From Clostridia bacterium (GTDB lineage: Bacteria > Bacillota > Clostridia > Oscillospirales > CAG-272), in contig JAGATA010000044.1 of assembly GCA_017621475.1 (NCBI GenBank), forward strand, positions 29,634 through 93,633: a stretch of DNA of 64,000 bases, given 5' to 3'. The position numbers and the translations under genes are program-made. The number at the start of each line of letters is the position of its first letter. Positions within the stretch are counted from its first letter, which is position 1. The notes beneath the pieces are model-generated. The model saw only the letters and a program-made list of their open reading frames with translations, did no database searches and was not told where the DNA came from. Below, piece by piece: positions 44,001 to 52,065 of the stretch.

Positions 44001-44030
44001 TTGCAAGAAATACGCCTTTTATGGTATAAT
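44001..44030 (+). promoter_or_regulatory. Promoter of the 44085 gene
   Basis: TTGCAA, 18-base spacer, TATAAT with TGG extension. Confidence 0.7.
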
Positions 44031-44084
44031 TATTATGTATAAACGCCAAACGCTCGCTACCGCTTCATTTTTTAGGAGGCTAAT

Positions 44085-44648
44085 ATGAGTAATAAGCAAA
44101 AACAGATATACATAATACTCAGTCAAACCGGAACATTGCTTTCCAACATTCTTAAAAAAACAACCGGTGCTACATATAATCACGTTTCAATAAGCCTTGA
44201 CCCCAATCTTCGCACGATGTACTCCTTCGGAAGGCTCAACCCGAAAAATCCCTTCATCGGCGGTTTTGTTAAAGAATCCATTACGGGCGGAACATTTGCT
44301 CACTTTCCCAAAACGGAAGCGCTCGTCCTTTCAATAAACGTAACACCGTATCAATACTTCAAAATAAAATATAAGCTCGAAACAATGAGTTGCCGCGCCC
44401 GTCTTTACCATTATAACTACCTCGGGCTTTTCCTGGCAATATTCAAAATAAGATATAAAAAGAAAAACTGCTTTTATTGCTCCGAATTTGTAAAAGATAT
44501 ACTTATAAAATATAAGGTAAAGCGCGAAAAAGAATTTAATAAAATAACACACCCCATATATTTTCTTCGCCTTGCAAATGCGCGCCGCATATACGCGGGC
44601 AGGCTTAAGGCTTACAAGTATCCTGCGCAATTAGCCGCAGCAAATTAA
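44085..44648 (+). CDS. Permuted NlpC/P60-like (YebB/YiiX-like) putative cysteine hydrolase
   Basis: Protein of 187 residues with the layout of circularly permuted papain-like NlpC/P60 proteins: a conserved His early (ATYNHVSISLDP, His about residue 33) and the Cys late (NCFYCSEFVKDIL, Cys about 128-131). In this group the Cys-containing helix carries a C-S/A-E-F/L motif, which is present. It is highly basic and has no signal peptide, so it is probably cytoplasmic. Substrate unknown; related proteins act on acylated or peptidoglycan-derived substrates. AGGAGG precedes the ATG. Confidence 0.72.
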   Translation: MSNKQKQIYIILSQTGTLLSNILKKTTGATYNHVSISLDPNLRTMYSFGRLNPKNPFIGGFVKESITGGTFAHFPKTEALVLSINVTPYQYFKIKYKLETMSCRARLYHYNYLGLFLAIFKIRYKKKNCFYCSEFVKDILIKYKVKREKEFNKITHPIYFLRLANARRIYAGRLKAYKYPAQLAAAN

Positions 44649-44655
44649 AATCCAC

Positions 44656-44684
44656 TTGACATTATTCCGTTTTAAAGATATTAT
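44656..44684 (+). promoter_or_regulatory. Promoter of ribF
   Basis: TTGACA, 17-base spacer, TATTAT; the leader is too short for an FMN riboswitch. Confidence 0.8.
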
Positions 44685-44716
44685 ATTTATTAAGAATATA
44701 TTTTAAAGGAAAAATT

Positions 44717-45649
44717 ATGACGGTAATTGATTTGAAAACAGGGAAAGAGTCTTCTCTTCCTGAAAACGCGCGCCTTTCCTGCGCGCTCGGCAATTTCGAC
44801 GGCGTTCACATAGGACACCGAGAGCTTCTCCTTGAAGCCGCGAAGAAAAACGGCGGTGCAAACACGAGCGCCGTATGGACTTTTCGCGTGCATCCTTCGC
44901 TCTGCCGCCATATACCGTCCGTCAAGATACTGACTTCTGTCGAACAAAAGCTTGAATTATTTGCGCAAGCAGGAATAGAATACGCAATTCTTGAAGATTT
45001 TGAAAACGTTTGTGATCTTTCACCGGAAGCTTTTGCAAAAGAGCTTCTTATAAATAAGCTCGGCGTTTGCCACACGATCTGTGGCTTTAACTTTTCCTTC
45101 GGAAAAAAAGCAAGCGGAAACGCAGAGATGCTTAAAACCTTTTTTGCAGAATGCGGCAAAGAAGCAAGCATAATCCCTACCTGCACGCTTGACGGAGAAA
45201 CCGTAAGCTCCTCCCTCATCCGTGAAAAGATAGAATCCGGAGATATGGAGCACGCCCAGAAGCTTTTGGGGCATCCTTTCTCCATATATCTGCCCGTAAC
45301 CGAGGGTAGAAAGCTCGGCAGAACGATCGGCATTCCCACGATAAATCAAGTATTCCCCGAAAATTATGCAATACCCCGTTTTGGTGTTTATGCTTGCCGT
45401 TGCCACGTTGACGGTGGCGTTTACTTCGGCATTGCGAACGTGGGCGTGCGCCCAACCATCATCGAAACTATCAAAAATACAAATTGCGAAACACATATTC
45501 TTGATTATAGCGGATACCTCTACGGCAAAAAGATCCGTGTGGATTTTTGCAAATTTATCCGCGAAGAAGTTAAATTCCCGAGCGTGGATGCGCTCGCAAG
45601 CGAAATACGCCGAAATATTGAGGAAATACGCAAATATTTCGGTATCTGA
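44717..45649 (+). CDS. ribF: Bifunctional riboflavin kinase/FAD synthetase
   Basis: Makes FMN from riboflavin and FAD from FMN; 310 residues. N-terminal FAD synthetase domain (about 1-180) with LGNFDGVHIGHREL (about 27-40) as the HIGH-like nucleotidyltransferase motif and CGFNFSFGKKASG, plus SSLIREKIESGD. C-terminal riboflavin kinase domain (about 185-305) with GRTIGIPTINQ-type motif (normally GxxxxxPTAN; here PTINQ) and GVYACRCHVDGG. AAAGGAAA precedes the ATG. The degenerate DacF-like gene starts 17 bases after its stop, so the two form an operon. Confidence 0.93.
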   Translation: MTVIDLKTGKESSLPENARLSCALGNFDGVHIGHRELLLEAAKKNGGANTSAVWTFRVHPSLCRHIPSVKILTSVEQKLELFAQAGIEYAILEDFENVCDLSPEAFAKELLINKLGVCHTICGFNFSFGKKASGNAEMLKTFFAECGKEASIIPTCTLDGETVSSSLIREKIESGDMEHAQKLLGHPFSIYLPVTEGRKLGRTIGIPTINQVFPENYAIPRFGVYACRCHVDGGVYFGIANVGVRPTIIETIKNTNCETHILDYSGYLYGKKIRVDFCKFIREEVKFPSVDALASEIRRNIEEIRKYFGI

Positions 45650-45666
45650 AAGGCGGATATAAGCGT

Positions 45667-46956
45667 ATGAAAAGAAAATTTTCGCTCTTTCTTTGTGCGC
45701 TTATGTTATTTGCCTCAATATTCGGCATATTGTCGCAAGCCGCTATGTACAACGAAAACAAAGTAAATTCTCCTTACGCAGCCGTATATAACGCAGAAAA
45801 AGGAATATTTCTTTTCGAAAAGAATGCCGATATACGCATAAGTGCCTCCAACTGTGCCAAGATAATGACAGCGATACTCGCTCTTGAGCATTATCAAAAC
45901 CTCGATACAGTCATAACCGTACCGCTTGCCTCCATCCAAGGTCTTGAGGGAGCTACGATATTTGGGCTTCTCTCCGGAGAAAAAGTAACCGTGCGTGACC
46001 TTATCTATACGATGCTTGTCGGCAACTGCAACGATTCCGCGTCCGTCCTTGCCTGCGATATGGAGAAAACAAACGCGCTTTTCGCGCTAAAAATGAACGA
46101 AAAAGCCGCAGAGATAGGTCTTAAGGACACGTTTTTTAAAAACTCCACGGGACTTGGCGCAAAAGATTCCTATACGACAGTTAAGGATTGCCTCTTGCTC
46201 GCGTCTTACGCGCTCGGGATAAACGGCTTTTCCGATATTGTAAACACCGCAAAATATACCGTTTACGAAACTAACAAGCACGGCAATAAAACCGTATATA
46301 CAAAGAATTATTTTCTCTCCAAGCAAACCTTTGCGGACTATTATTGGCAGGATGCAAGCGGTTTTTCCGCAACGTACACGGATGAGGAGGGCTACGGTCT
46401 TATCTCAACATATACTGCGTATTCCATGACATATATATGTATGTGTACAGGTGCGCACAAAAGCGATGCCGGCAAGATACTTGCTTATAACGACGTTAAA
46501 AATCTTCTCCGCTGGGCATCCACGGAATACACAACGCTTAAGGTTTTGGATAGCTCCAAAATTTTTGACGAAGTTCCCGTAAGGCTTTCCAAGGAAAGAA
46601 ATTACGTTTCCGTCATTCCCGAATCGTCCATCTATGCCTACCTTCCGCACGATACGGATGTAAGCTCTGCAATAGAGCAAAAATACGAGCTTTCCGTAAA
46701 AGAGCTCGACGCCCCTGTAAAAATGGGCGACGTTGTCGGCAAGGTAACGCTTTATTACGAGGGAGAAGAGATAGCCTCCTGCAACCTTGTTGCAAAATTC
46801 TCCGTGGAAAGAAGCGGCGCACTTGCGTTCCGCGCGGCGCTTTTCAGCCCGCAAATGATAATATCCGTTGTCGTTTTCGCGATAATATGCGCAGTTTTCG
46901 GAACGCTTCGTTTTCTGGCTCTTTTAAAAATTTTAAAAAGAGGTAACTCGGAATAA
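45667..46956 (+). CDS. DacF/PBP5-like D,D-carboxypeptidase homologue lacking all three active-site motifs
   Basis: Homologue of D-alanyl-D-alanine carboxypeptidases, 429 residues, with a signal peptide (1-25), the S11 peptidase domain (about 35-275), a C-terminal beta domain and a C-terminal membrane anchor (about 398-420), the usual PBP5-type layout. The catalytic motifs are changed: SxxK is NCAK (62-65), SxN is NCN (120-122), and the KTG position, located by the following YTDEEGY, is SAT (234-236). The surroundings (KIMTAILALEHY, TVRDLIYTMLVGN, FKNSTGLG) are well kept, so this is a maintained protein, not a decaying gene. It cannot act as a normal serine peptidase and may bind muropeptides or regulate wall enzymes. 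Confidence 0.82.
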   Translation: MKRKFSLFLCALMLFASIFGILSQAAMYNENKVNSPYAAVYNAEKGIFLFEKNADIRISASNCAKIMTAILALEHYQNLDTVITVPLASIQGLEGATIFGLLSGEKVTVRDLIYTMLVGNCNDSASVLACDMEKTNALFALKMNEKAAEIGLKDTFFKNSTGLGAKDSYTTVKDCLLLASYALGINGFSDIVNTAKYTVYETNKHGNKTVYTKNYFLSKQTFADYYWQDASGFSATYTDEEGYGLISTYTAYSMTYICMCTGAHKSDAGKILAYNDVKNLLRWASTEYTTLKVLDSSKIFDEVPVRLSKERNYVSVIPESSIYAYLPHDTDVSSAIEQKYELSVKELDAPVKMGDVVGKVTLYYEGEEIASCNLVAKFSVERSGALAFRAALFSPQMIISVVVFAIICAVFGTLRFLALLKILKRGNSE

Positions 46957-47025
46957 TTCGCGCTTTCGCTTACATAGCAAAAACAAAACTGTAAATAATA
47001 AATTTTTGAAAGGATGTGTTATATT

Positions 47026-47331
47026 ATGAGTAAAGACACAGTAACAAAAGAAGTAGTAAAGGCGGAAAAAGGTATGAAAAAATGCATTGAAAGTATGAAA
47101 GAAAAGCAGTTTGAAGTAAACTTCAAATGCACACAGTACGATGCGCTTATGGTGGCTCTCGGTGCAACAGCGGCACTTGTAGGTGTTCACATCATCATGA
47201 GCGTTCGCAAAAAAGCGAAGATCAAAAAACAGCTTGCTAAAAAGTACGAGAAAAAGTGCGAAAAAGAAGTTGAAAAAAGAGTAAAAAGAGAAATGAAAGA
47301 GCTTGCAAAAGCTACAGAAGAAGCGAACTGA
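47026..47331 (+). CDS. Small single-helix membrane protein with charged coiled-coil tail
   Basis: Unrecognised protein of 101 residues. The N-terminal 38 residues are charged, a membrane helix covers about 40-60 (YDALMVALGATAALVGVHII), and the rest is a Lys/Glu-rich helix (KKYEKKCEKEVEKRVKREMK) likely to form a coiled coil. AAAGGAT precedes the ATG at 47026 by about ten bases; another in-frame ATG at 47014 has no RBS. The terminator overlaps the last codons. Function unknown. Confidence 0.65.
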   Translation: MSKDTVTKEVVKAEKGMKKCIESMKEKQFEVNFKCTQYDALMVALGATAALVGVHIIMSVRKKAKIKKQLAKKYEKKCEKEVEKRVKREMKELAKATEEAN

Positions 47332-47352
47332 TTCGCTTCTTTTTCTTTTTTC
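47319..47352 (+). terminator. Terminator of the small membrane protein gene
   Basis: AGAAGCGAA / TTCGCTTCT with four-base loop and T-rich tail; the stem includes the last codons and the stop. Confidence 0.82.
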
Positions 47353-47372
47353 CATTTTTTATTTTACTCCCC

Positions 47373-47401
47373 TTGCAAAACATAGGAAAAAGGTATATAA
47401 T
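47373..47401 (+). promoter_or_regulatory. Promoter of the DUF5058/M20 operon
   Basis: TTGCAA, 17-base spacer, TATAAT; start of transcription predicted near 47408. Confidence 0.75.
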
Positions 47402-47427
47402 ATTTTTATATTAAAACCATACAAGAC

Positions 47428-47466
47428 ATCGGGCAGCGGAGAAAGTTCCCGCTGCCCGATATTTTT
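47428..47466 (+). promoter_or_regulatory. Leader hairpin, possible attenuator
   Basis: ATCGGGCAGCGG / CCGCTGCCCGAT, perfect 12-bp stem with nine-base loop, followed by ATTTTTG. It lies between the promoter and the first gene of the operon, about 20 bases into the transcript. By shape it is an intrinsic terminator inside the 5' leader, so expression may need read-through or antitermination. Alternatively it terminates small leader transcripts constitutively. Confidence 0.65.
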
Positions 47467-47491
47467 GTATAACAAAAGAGAGGAAATCATT

Positions 47492-48217
47492 TTGAATTTC
47501 AACGTCAACAGCTCGTTCCTTTACATTATCGCGGTCTGCGTGATAATCTTCGTGCTTGCGCAGTCTGTTTTCTTCCTTGTTCGCGCTTACCGCAGGGGAA
47601 AACAGCTCGGTATGAGCTCCGCAAAGCTTCGCAAGACGATCTTTTCAACATCCATCTTTACAATAGCGCCCGCTATCTCCATCCTTTTGGGCGTAGTAAC
47701 GCTTTCCAAATTTTTGGGTATTCCCCTTCCCTGGATAAGAATGAGCGTTATAGGAGCTCTTACATACGAGCTTCCCGCCGCTAAAAGCGCCGCAAGTGCG
47801 ATTGGTGTTTCTATGGCGGAAACTATAACCGACCCTTCCGTTTATACAACGGTTGCCTGGGTTATGACGCTCGGCATACTTCCCAGCATCATCCTTCCCC
47901 CCATACTTATGAAAAAAATTAAAGGCGGTATGCTCAAAATAAAGAGCAAGGATGAAAAATGGGGCGAGATATTTATGACCTCCCTTTTCCTCGGTATGAT
48001 CTCCGCATTTCTCGGCGTGGTTTTTGCAGACGTAAGACAAGGTCTTGTAGGCTTTATTCCCCTTTTTGTTTTGCTCGTTTCCGCGGCTATTATGGGAATC
48101 TGCGGTCTGCTCATCAAAAAATTCAATCTCAAATGGCTTGAAACATACGCTCTTTCCATCAGCATGGTCGGCGCGCTCGTTTTTGCCGTTCTTATAACAC
48201 CCGTTATCGTGGGTTAA
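47492..48217 (+). CDS. DUF5058 family membrane protein
   Basis: Integral membrane protein of 241 residues with about seven helices. The start is TTG at 47492 after GAGAGG (eight bases). Core segments are RAYRRGKQLGMSSAKLRKTI and PLPWIRMSVIGALTYELPAA, and the pattern of paired short helices with conserved Pro fits DUF5058. The next gene encodes a second small membrane protein 12 bases later, and then an M20 peptidase. The three probably form an import and hydrolysis system for a peptide-like or acylated amino-acid substrate (inference from the gene order). Confidence 0.72.
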   Translation: MNFNVNSSFLYIIAVCVIIFVLAQSVFFLVRAYRRGKQLGMSSAKLRKTIFSTSIFTIAPAISILLGVVTLSKFLGIPLPWIRMSVIGALTYELPAAKSAASAIGVSMAETITDPSVYTTVAWVMTLGILPSIILPPILMKKIKGGMLKIKSKDEKWGEIFMTSLFLGMISAFLGVVFADVRQGLVGFIPLFVLLVSAAIMGICGLLIKKFNLKWLETYALSISMVGALVFAVLITPVIVG

Positions 48218-48229
48218 GGAGGTAGAAAA

Positions 48230-48883
48230 ATGAATGATTATTTGAAAAAGACCGATATGTACGGCAAGATATGGATATGGACAGCAGCCCTTGTCGTAAT
48301 TATGGTACCCGTTGCAGTTTGTGTTGCATACAATGCTTGGCCCCCTATCACAGCCGTGCTTAAAGGACTTCTCGGCGTTGCACCCATGTTCTGGACGGTC
48401 GGCGTTATCGAAGTTATAACTTACACACCCATGCTCGGAACGGGCGGTACGTATCTGGCCTTCGTTACGGGCAACCTCACAAGCATCAAGGCTCCTGCCG
48501 CGCTCAACGCTATGGAAAACCTCGGTATTAAAGCAGACAGCGAAGAAGGTGAGGTCATCTCCACTCTCGCTATTGCAACGTCTTCCATCGTAACAACGCT
48601 TGTTATAGTTATCGGCGTTTGCTTGCTCACTCTTATCTCCCCCATTCTCAACTCCCCCACGCTCCAGCCTGCGTTCAATAATATCCTCCCCGCTCTATTC
48701 GGCGGTCTCGGTGTGGTATATATCAGCAAGAACTGGAAACTTGCGATCGTTCCGCTTATTTTTATGATAGTTCTCTTCCTTCTCGTTCCTTCCCTTGCGG
48801 ATGCTGTAGGCGTGCTCGTTCCCGTAGGTATTATCGTTACGCTTGCCGCAGGCAGAACCATGTATAAGAAAGGTTGGATCTGA
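48230..48883 (+). CDS. Membrane protein, partner of the DUF5058 protein
   Basis: Integral membrane protein of 217 residues with about six helices. The segment EVITYTPMLGTGGTYLAFVTGN (around 60-82), with Pro and Gly clusters in a membrane region, and STLAIATSSIVTTLVI are the recognisable features; such glycine-rich re-entrant-looking stretches occur in secondary transporters. AAGGAGG precedes the ATG, 12 bases after the previous stop. Likely forms a two-subunit transporter with the DUF5058 protein. Substrate unknown. Confidence 0.68.
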   Translation: MNDYLKKTDMYGKIWIWTAALVVIMVPVAVCVAYNAWPPITAVLKGLLGVAPMFWTVGVIEVITYTPMLGTGGTYLAFVTGNLTSIKAPAALNAMENLGIKADSEEGEVISTLAIATSSIVTTLVIVIGVCLLTLISPILNSPTLQPAFNNILPALFGGLGVVYISKNWKLAIVPLIFMIVLFLLVPSLADAVGVLVPVGIIVTLAAGRTMYKKGWI

Positions 48884-48884
48884 T

Positions 48885-50330
48885 ATGGTCAGCTATATTA
48901 TACTTGGTGCGCTCCTTGGTGCGCTTGCCGTTCTTATCGCCGTAGTGCTTATCCGAACGCTTACGTTCAAACCCAAGCTCCTTCCGCCCGTAAAAGAGGA
49001 TAAGATCGAGCTTGACAGAGAAAAGATAGTTGCGGATATGGTCGATATGGTGCGTTGCAAAACCGTTTCGAACCGCGACGAGGCCCTTGTTGACCGTGCA
49101 GAATTTAAAAAATTTCAAGATCTTCTTGTTGAGCGGTTTCCTCTCATTCACAAGCATTGCACGCTCAGAAAGATCGGCAAAACCGGTCTTCTCTATTTTC
49201 TCAAAGGCAACTCGTCCGAAAAGCCGTCCGTTTGTATGGCTCATTACGACGTTGTTCCCGTGAATGAAGAGGGGTGGGACACCCCCGCGTTCGAAGGTAT
49301 TATAAAAGACGGCTCTATCATCGGCCGCGGCACGCTCGATACAAAAGGAACGCTCTGCGGAATTATGGAAGCGCTTGAAAAAATGCTTGCCGACGGATAC
49401 GTTCCCGAAAACGATCTTTACCTCTCCTTTTCCGGCGAGGAAGAAATAGACGGCACATCCTGCCCCGAAATAGTTGCATATCTCGAAGAAAACGGCGTAA
49501 AGCCCGCCATCGTCCTTGACGAAGGCGGTGCGGTTGTAAAAAACGTCTTTCCCGGAGTAAAGAAAGAATGTGCGCTCATCGGCATCGCCGAAAAAGGCGG
49601 TGTAAACATCAATTTTTCCATCAACTCCGAAGGGGGACATTCCTCCACGCCCCCTGTTCATACCATATGCGGAAAGCTTGCAAAAGCTATTGCGGATATA
49701 GAAGCCAATCCTTTCAAAAAAAGGCTCACTAAACCGGCAAAAGAAATGTTCGACTATATGGGCAGAAACGCAACCTTCCCAATGCGCATGGTACTTGCAA
49801 ATCTTTGGCTCTTTATGCCCGTTCTTGACCTTGTCGGCAAGAAAACAGGTGGGGAGCTTAACGCGATGATACGCACCACAGTCGCCGTGACCCGTATGGA
49901 AGGCAGCACAGCGTATAATGTTTTGCCGCCAAAAGCAAGTTTCGGCATTAATATGCGCCTTATCGGCGGAGATACGATAGAATCCTCTATGGAGTATTTG
50001 AAAAAAGTTATCGATAACGATAAAATAAAGATAGAGCTTGTAGGCGGAATGAACCCTTCCATCTATTCGGACACCTCCTGCAAAGAATGGGGAAAACTTG
50101 AAACAGCTATCCACGAAACGTGGAGCGAGGCTATCGTCTCCCCCTATCTTATGGTGGCGTGCAGCGACTCTCGCCATTACTGCAAGATAACGGACAGAGT
50201 TTACCGTTTCTCCGCAATGCGCCTTTCAAAAGAAGAACGTGCAATGATACACGGAAACAACGAGCGTATTCCGATAGATACGCTTGTAAAGACGGTAGAA
50301 TTCTACGTTAGATTTTTAAGACTTTTATAA
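48885..50330 (+). CDS. M20 family metallopeptidase with N-terminal membrane anchor
   Basis: Zinc carboxypeptidase/aminoacylase of 481 residues. An N-terminal membrane helix (about 3-24) is followed by the catalytic domain: metal ligand H in MAHYDVVPV (about 118-126), D in GRGTLDTKG, catalytic Glu and metal Glu in SFSGEEEIDG, D in IVLDEGGA and the final H in ACSDSRHY. The dimerisation domain lies between about 245 and 380 (NSEGGHSSTPP). The arrangement resembles PM20D1-type and carboxypeptidase S enzymes that split N-acyl amino acids or dipeptides. AAAGGTT precedes the ATG; it is the third gene of the operon, one base after the preceding stop. Confidence 0.85.
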   Translation: MVSYIILGALLGALAVLIAVVLIRTLTFKPKLLPPVKEDKIELDREKIVADMVDMVRCKTVSNRDEALVDRAEFKKFQDLLVERFPLIHKHCTLRKIGKTGLLYFLKGNSSEKPSVCMAHYDVVPVNEEGWDTPAFEGIIKDGSIIGRGTLDTKGTLCGIMEALEKMLADGYVPENDLYLSFSGEEEIDGTSCPEIVAYLEENGVKPAIVLDEGGAVVKNVFPGVKKECALIGIAEKGGVNINFSINSEGGHSSTPPVHTICGKLAKAIADIEANPFKKRLTKPAKEMFDYMGRNATFPMRMVLANLWLFMPVLDLVGKKTGGELNAMIRTTVAVTRMEGSTAYNVLPPKASFGINMRLIGGDTIESSMEYLKKVIDNDKIKIELVGGMNPSIYSDTSCKEWGKLETAIHETWSEAIVSPYLMVACSDSRHYCKITDRVYRFSAMRLSKEERAMIHGNNERIPIDTLVKTVEFYVRFLRLL

Positions 50331-50340
50331 AAGCGGGCAG

Positions 50341-50425
50341 TGCCCGCTTCCACTCGCTCGCCTGTTGCAGTTTTTCGTTTATATGGCAAAAGTCAAACGG
50401 CGAGACCCGATTTTACGCAATTTCC
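50341..50425 (-). repeat. Dispersed non-coding repeat, family 1, copy B
   Basis: Reverse-complement relative of 4041-4130. Read on the minus strand it begins GGAAATTGCGTAAAATC and ends in the GC-rich block. The adjoining AAGCGGGCA-G-TGCCCGCTT hairpin (50331-50349) overlaps its end and may also terminate the M20 operon. Confidence 0.75.
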
Positions 50426-50441
50426 TATGTTATAAAAAGCC

Positions 50442-50467
50442 AAACGCCATCGCACGATGGCGTTTTT
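50442..50467 (+). terminator. Terminator-like hairpin
   Basis: AAACGCCATCG / CGATGGCGTTT with two-base loop and T5 tail, just downstream of repeat copy B. Confidence 0.8.
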
Positions 50468-50479
50468 GCTTTTTTCTAT

Positions 50480-50507
50480 TGATTTATCTCTTGAAGGGAT
50501 GTATAAT
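50480..50507 (+). promoter_or_regulatory. Promoter of the polysaccharide deacetylase gene
   Basis: TTGATT, 16-base spacer, TATAAT. Confidence 0.65.
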
Positions 50508-50541
50508 AAAATATATATTATAATTATAAGGAAGTATTTTT

Positions 50542-51243
50542 ATGTGGAACGGGAAGAAAAAAGCTATTACATTCAGCTATGACGACGGTATTTCTCAAGA
50601 CATTCGTCTTGTTGAGCTTTTTAATAAATACGGTCTTAAAGCCACTTTTAATATAAATTCCGAGCTCCTCGGCAAACCGGGCAAGCTTATCCGAAATGGA
50701 GTTGAAGTTCGCCACGATAAAATAGCGCCCGAAAACGTTGCAAAGATTTACTCAGGTCACGAGGTTGCGGCGCACACACTCACTCACCCGTTCCTCCCAC
50801 GCACACCCGATGCGGAAGTTATACGCCAGGTAGAAGAGGACAGAAAAAATCTTTCCGCGCTCTGCGGTTATGAAGTTGTGGGTATGGCTTACCCCGGCGG
50901 CGGTCCCGGGAACAACCACGATGCCCGCGTTGAAAAGCTCATACGAGAAAACACGGGAATCAAATATGCTCGCGGAGTGGAAACAAACGCAAGTTTTGCA
51001 CTTCAAAACGATCTTATCGCATTTGTTCCCACGGTGTATCACCTTGATACGGACAGAATGTTCGCTCTTGCGAAAGAATTTTTGGAAAGCAACCCCGAAG
51101 AACCCTCACTTTTCTACATTTGGGGACATTCCTATGAATTCGACGCTTGGAATTATTGGGAGCGCTTCGAAGAATTTTGCAAACTTGTTTCGGGAAAAGG
51201 CGACGTGTTTTATTGCACAAACCGTGAGGCTTTCGGCTTTTGA
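50542..51243 (+). CDS. Polysaccharide deacetylase (NodB domain)
   Basis: Carbohydrate esterase family 4 protein of 233 residues. The catalytic base and metal Asp are in FSYDDGIS (D14, D15) and the metal histidines in AAHTLTHPFLP (H-x3-H, about 77-81). MAYPGGGPG matches the RxPY/G region (here AYPGG) and the C-terminal part has YIWGHSYEFDAWN with the last motif. No signal peptide is visible, so it may be cytoplasmic, unlike classical peptidoglycan deacetylases. Its substrate is uncertain. AAGGAAG precedes the ATG; single-gene unit. Confidence 0.87.
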   Translation: MWNGKKKAITFSYDDGISQDIRLVELFNKYGLKATFNINSELLGKPGKLIRNGVEVRHDKIAPENVAKIYSGHEVAAHTLTHPFLPRTPDAEVIRQVEEDRKNLSALCGYEVVGMAYPGGGPGNNHDARVEKLIRENTGIKYARGVETNASFALQNDLIAFVPTVYHLDTDRMFALAKEFLESNPEEPSLFYIWGHSYEFDAWNYWERFEEFCKLVSGKGDVFYCTNREAFGF

Positions 51244-51272
51244 CCCCATAAATCACTTTTTTTCAAAATATA

Positions 51273-51301
51273 TTGCCTAAATTCGTTTTCCGTGGTATAA
51301 T
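51273..51301 (+). promoter_or_regulatory. Promoter of the HAD phosphatase-M28 operon
   Basis: TTGCCT, 17-base spacer, TATAAT with TGG extension. Confidence 0.7.
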
Positions 51302-51347
51302 TACTTTGGCATACGCCGTATCTTACAAAAAAGCAGGAGAAAAATAA

Positions 51348-52001
51348 ATGAAAACAGTCATCTTTGATATGGACGGATTGCTCGTTGACTCCGAAGTCCG
51401 CGCAATAAAAGCGTGGCGCGAGGTTGCAAAAGAATACCAAATTCCAAATATCGAAGCTTTGTTTCCCTATATGATGGGCACCAATCCCGAAACACGCAAG
51501 GTCATTTTCGAAAAACATTACGGTACGGTTTACAATTTCACGGAATGTAACGAAAAAGTGCGCGATCTTGCCCATAAATACGAGGAAGAAACGCCCATTC
51601 CCCTTAAAGCAGGAGCAAAAGAACTACTTTCATATCTCCACGAAAACGAATACAAGATAGGTCTTGCCTCCTCCAGCAAAAGAGAAACCATTGAACGCAG
51701 AATGAAAGGTCACGGTATTTGGCAATATTTCGACGTTGTTATCTCCGGCGAAATGGTCAAGATAAGCAAACCTGACCCCCAGATATTTCTCCTTTGTGCC
51801 GAAAAGCTCGGCGTTCCCTCGACGGGCGCCATAGTTCTTGAGGATTCGCCTAACGGCATTACCGCGGCTCACGCCGCAGGTATGCGCCCTGTTATGGTAC
51901 CCGACCTCTATATGCCGGAAGAAAATATCGCCGCTATTGCTTATGCGGTGTACGGCTCACTTTTGGAGGTTAAAGCCGCCTTTGAAAACGGCAAACTCTA
52001 A
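51348..52001 (+). CDS. HAD family phosphatase, beta-phosphoglucomutase-like
   Basis: HAD subfamily IA hydrolase of 217 residues with a four-helix cap. Motif I is FDMDGLLVDSE (D8 and D10), motif II is LASSSK (about 104-109), the Lys is in KISKPDPQIF (about 141-150) and motif IV is VLEDSPNGI (about 164-172). This set and length resemble beta-phosphoglucomutase, DOG phosphatase and related sugar-phosphate enzymes. AGGAG precedes the ATG. The M28 peptidase gene follows 64 bases later without an evident terminator. Confidence 0.88.
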   Translation: MKTVIFDMDGLLVDSEVRAIKAWREVAKEYQIPNIEALFPYMMGTNPETRKVIFEKHYGTVYNFTECNEKVRDLAHKYEEETPIPLKAGAKELLSYLHENEYKIGLASSSKRETIERRMKGHGIWQYFDVVISGEMVKISKPDPQIFLLCAEKLGVPSTGAIVLEDSPNGITAAHAAGMRPVMVPDLYMPEENIAAIAYAVYGSLLEVKAAFENGKL

Positions 52002-52065
52002 TATCGTTTTTTACTGTTCGACAGCAAAAAATAAATTCACCAGCAAACTGAAAGGAAATTTCAAG

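Noticed and set aside
44656..44716. FMN riboswitch before ribF
   Set aside because: Only about 25 bases of leader follow the predicted transcription start.
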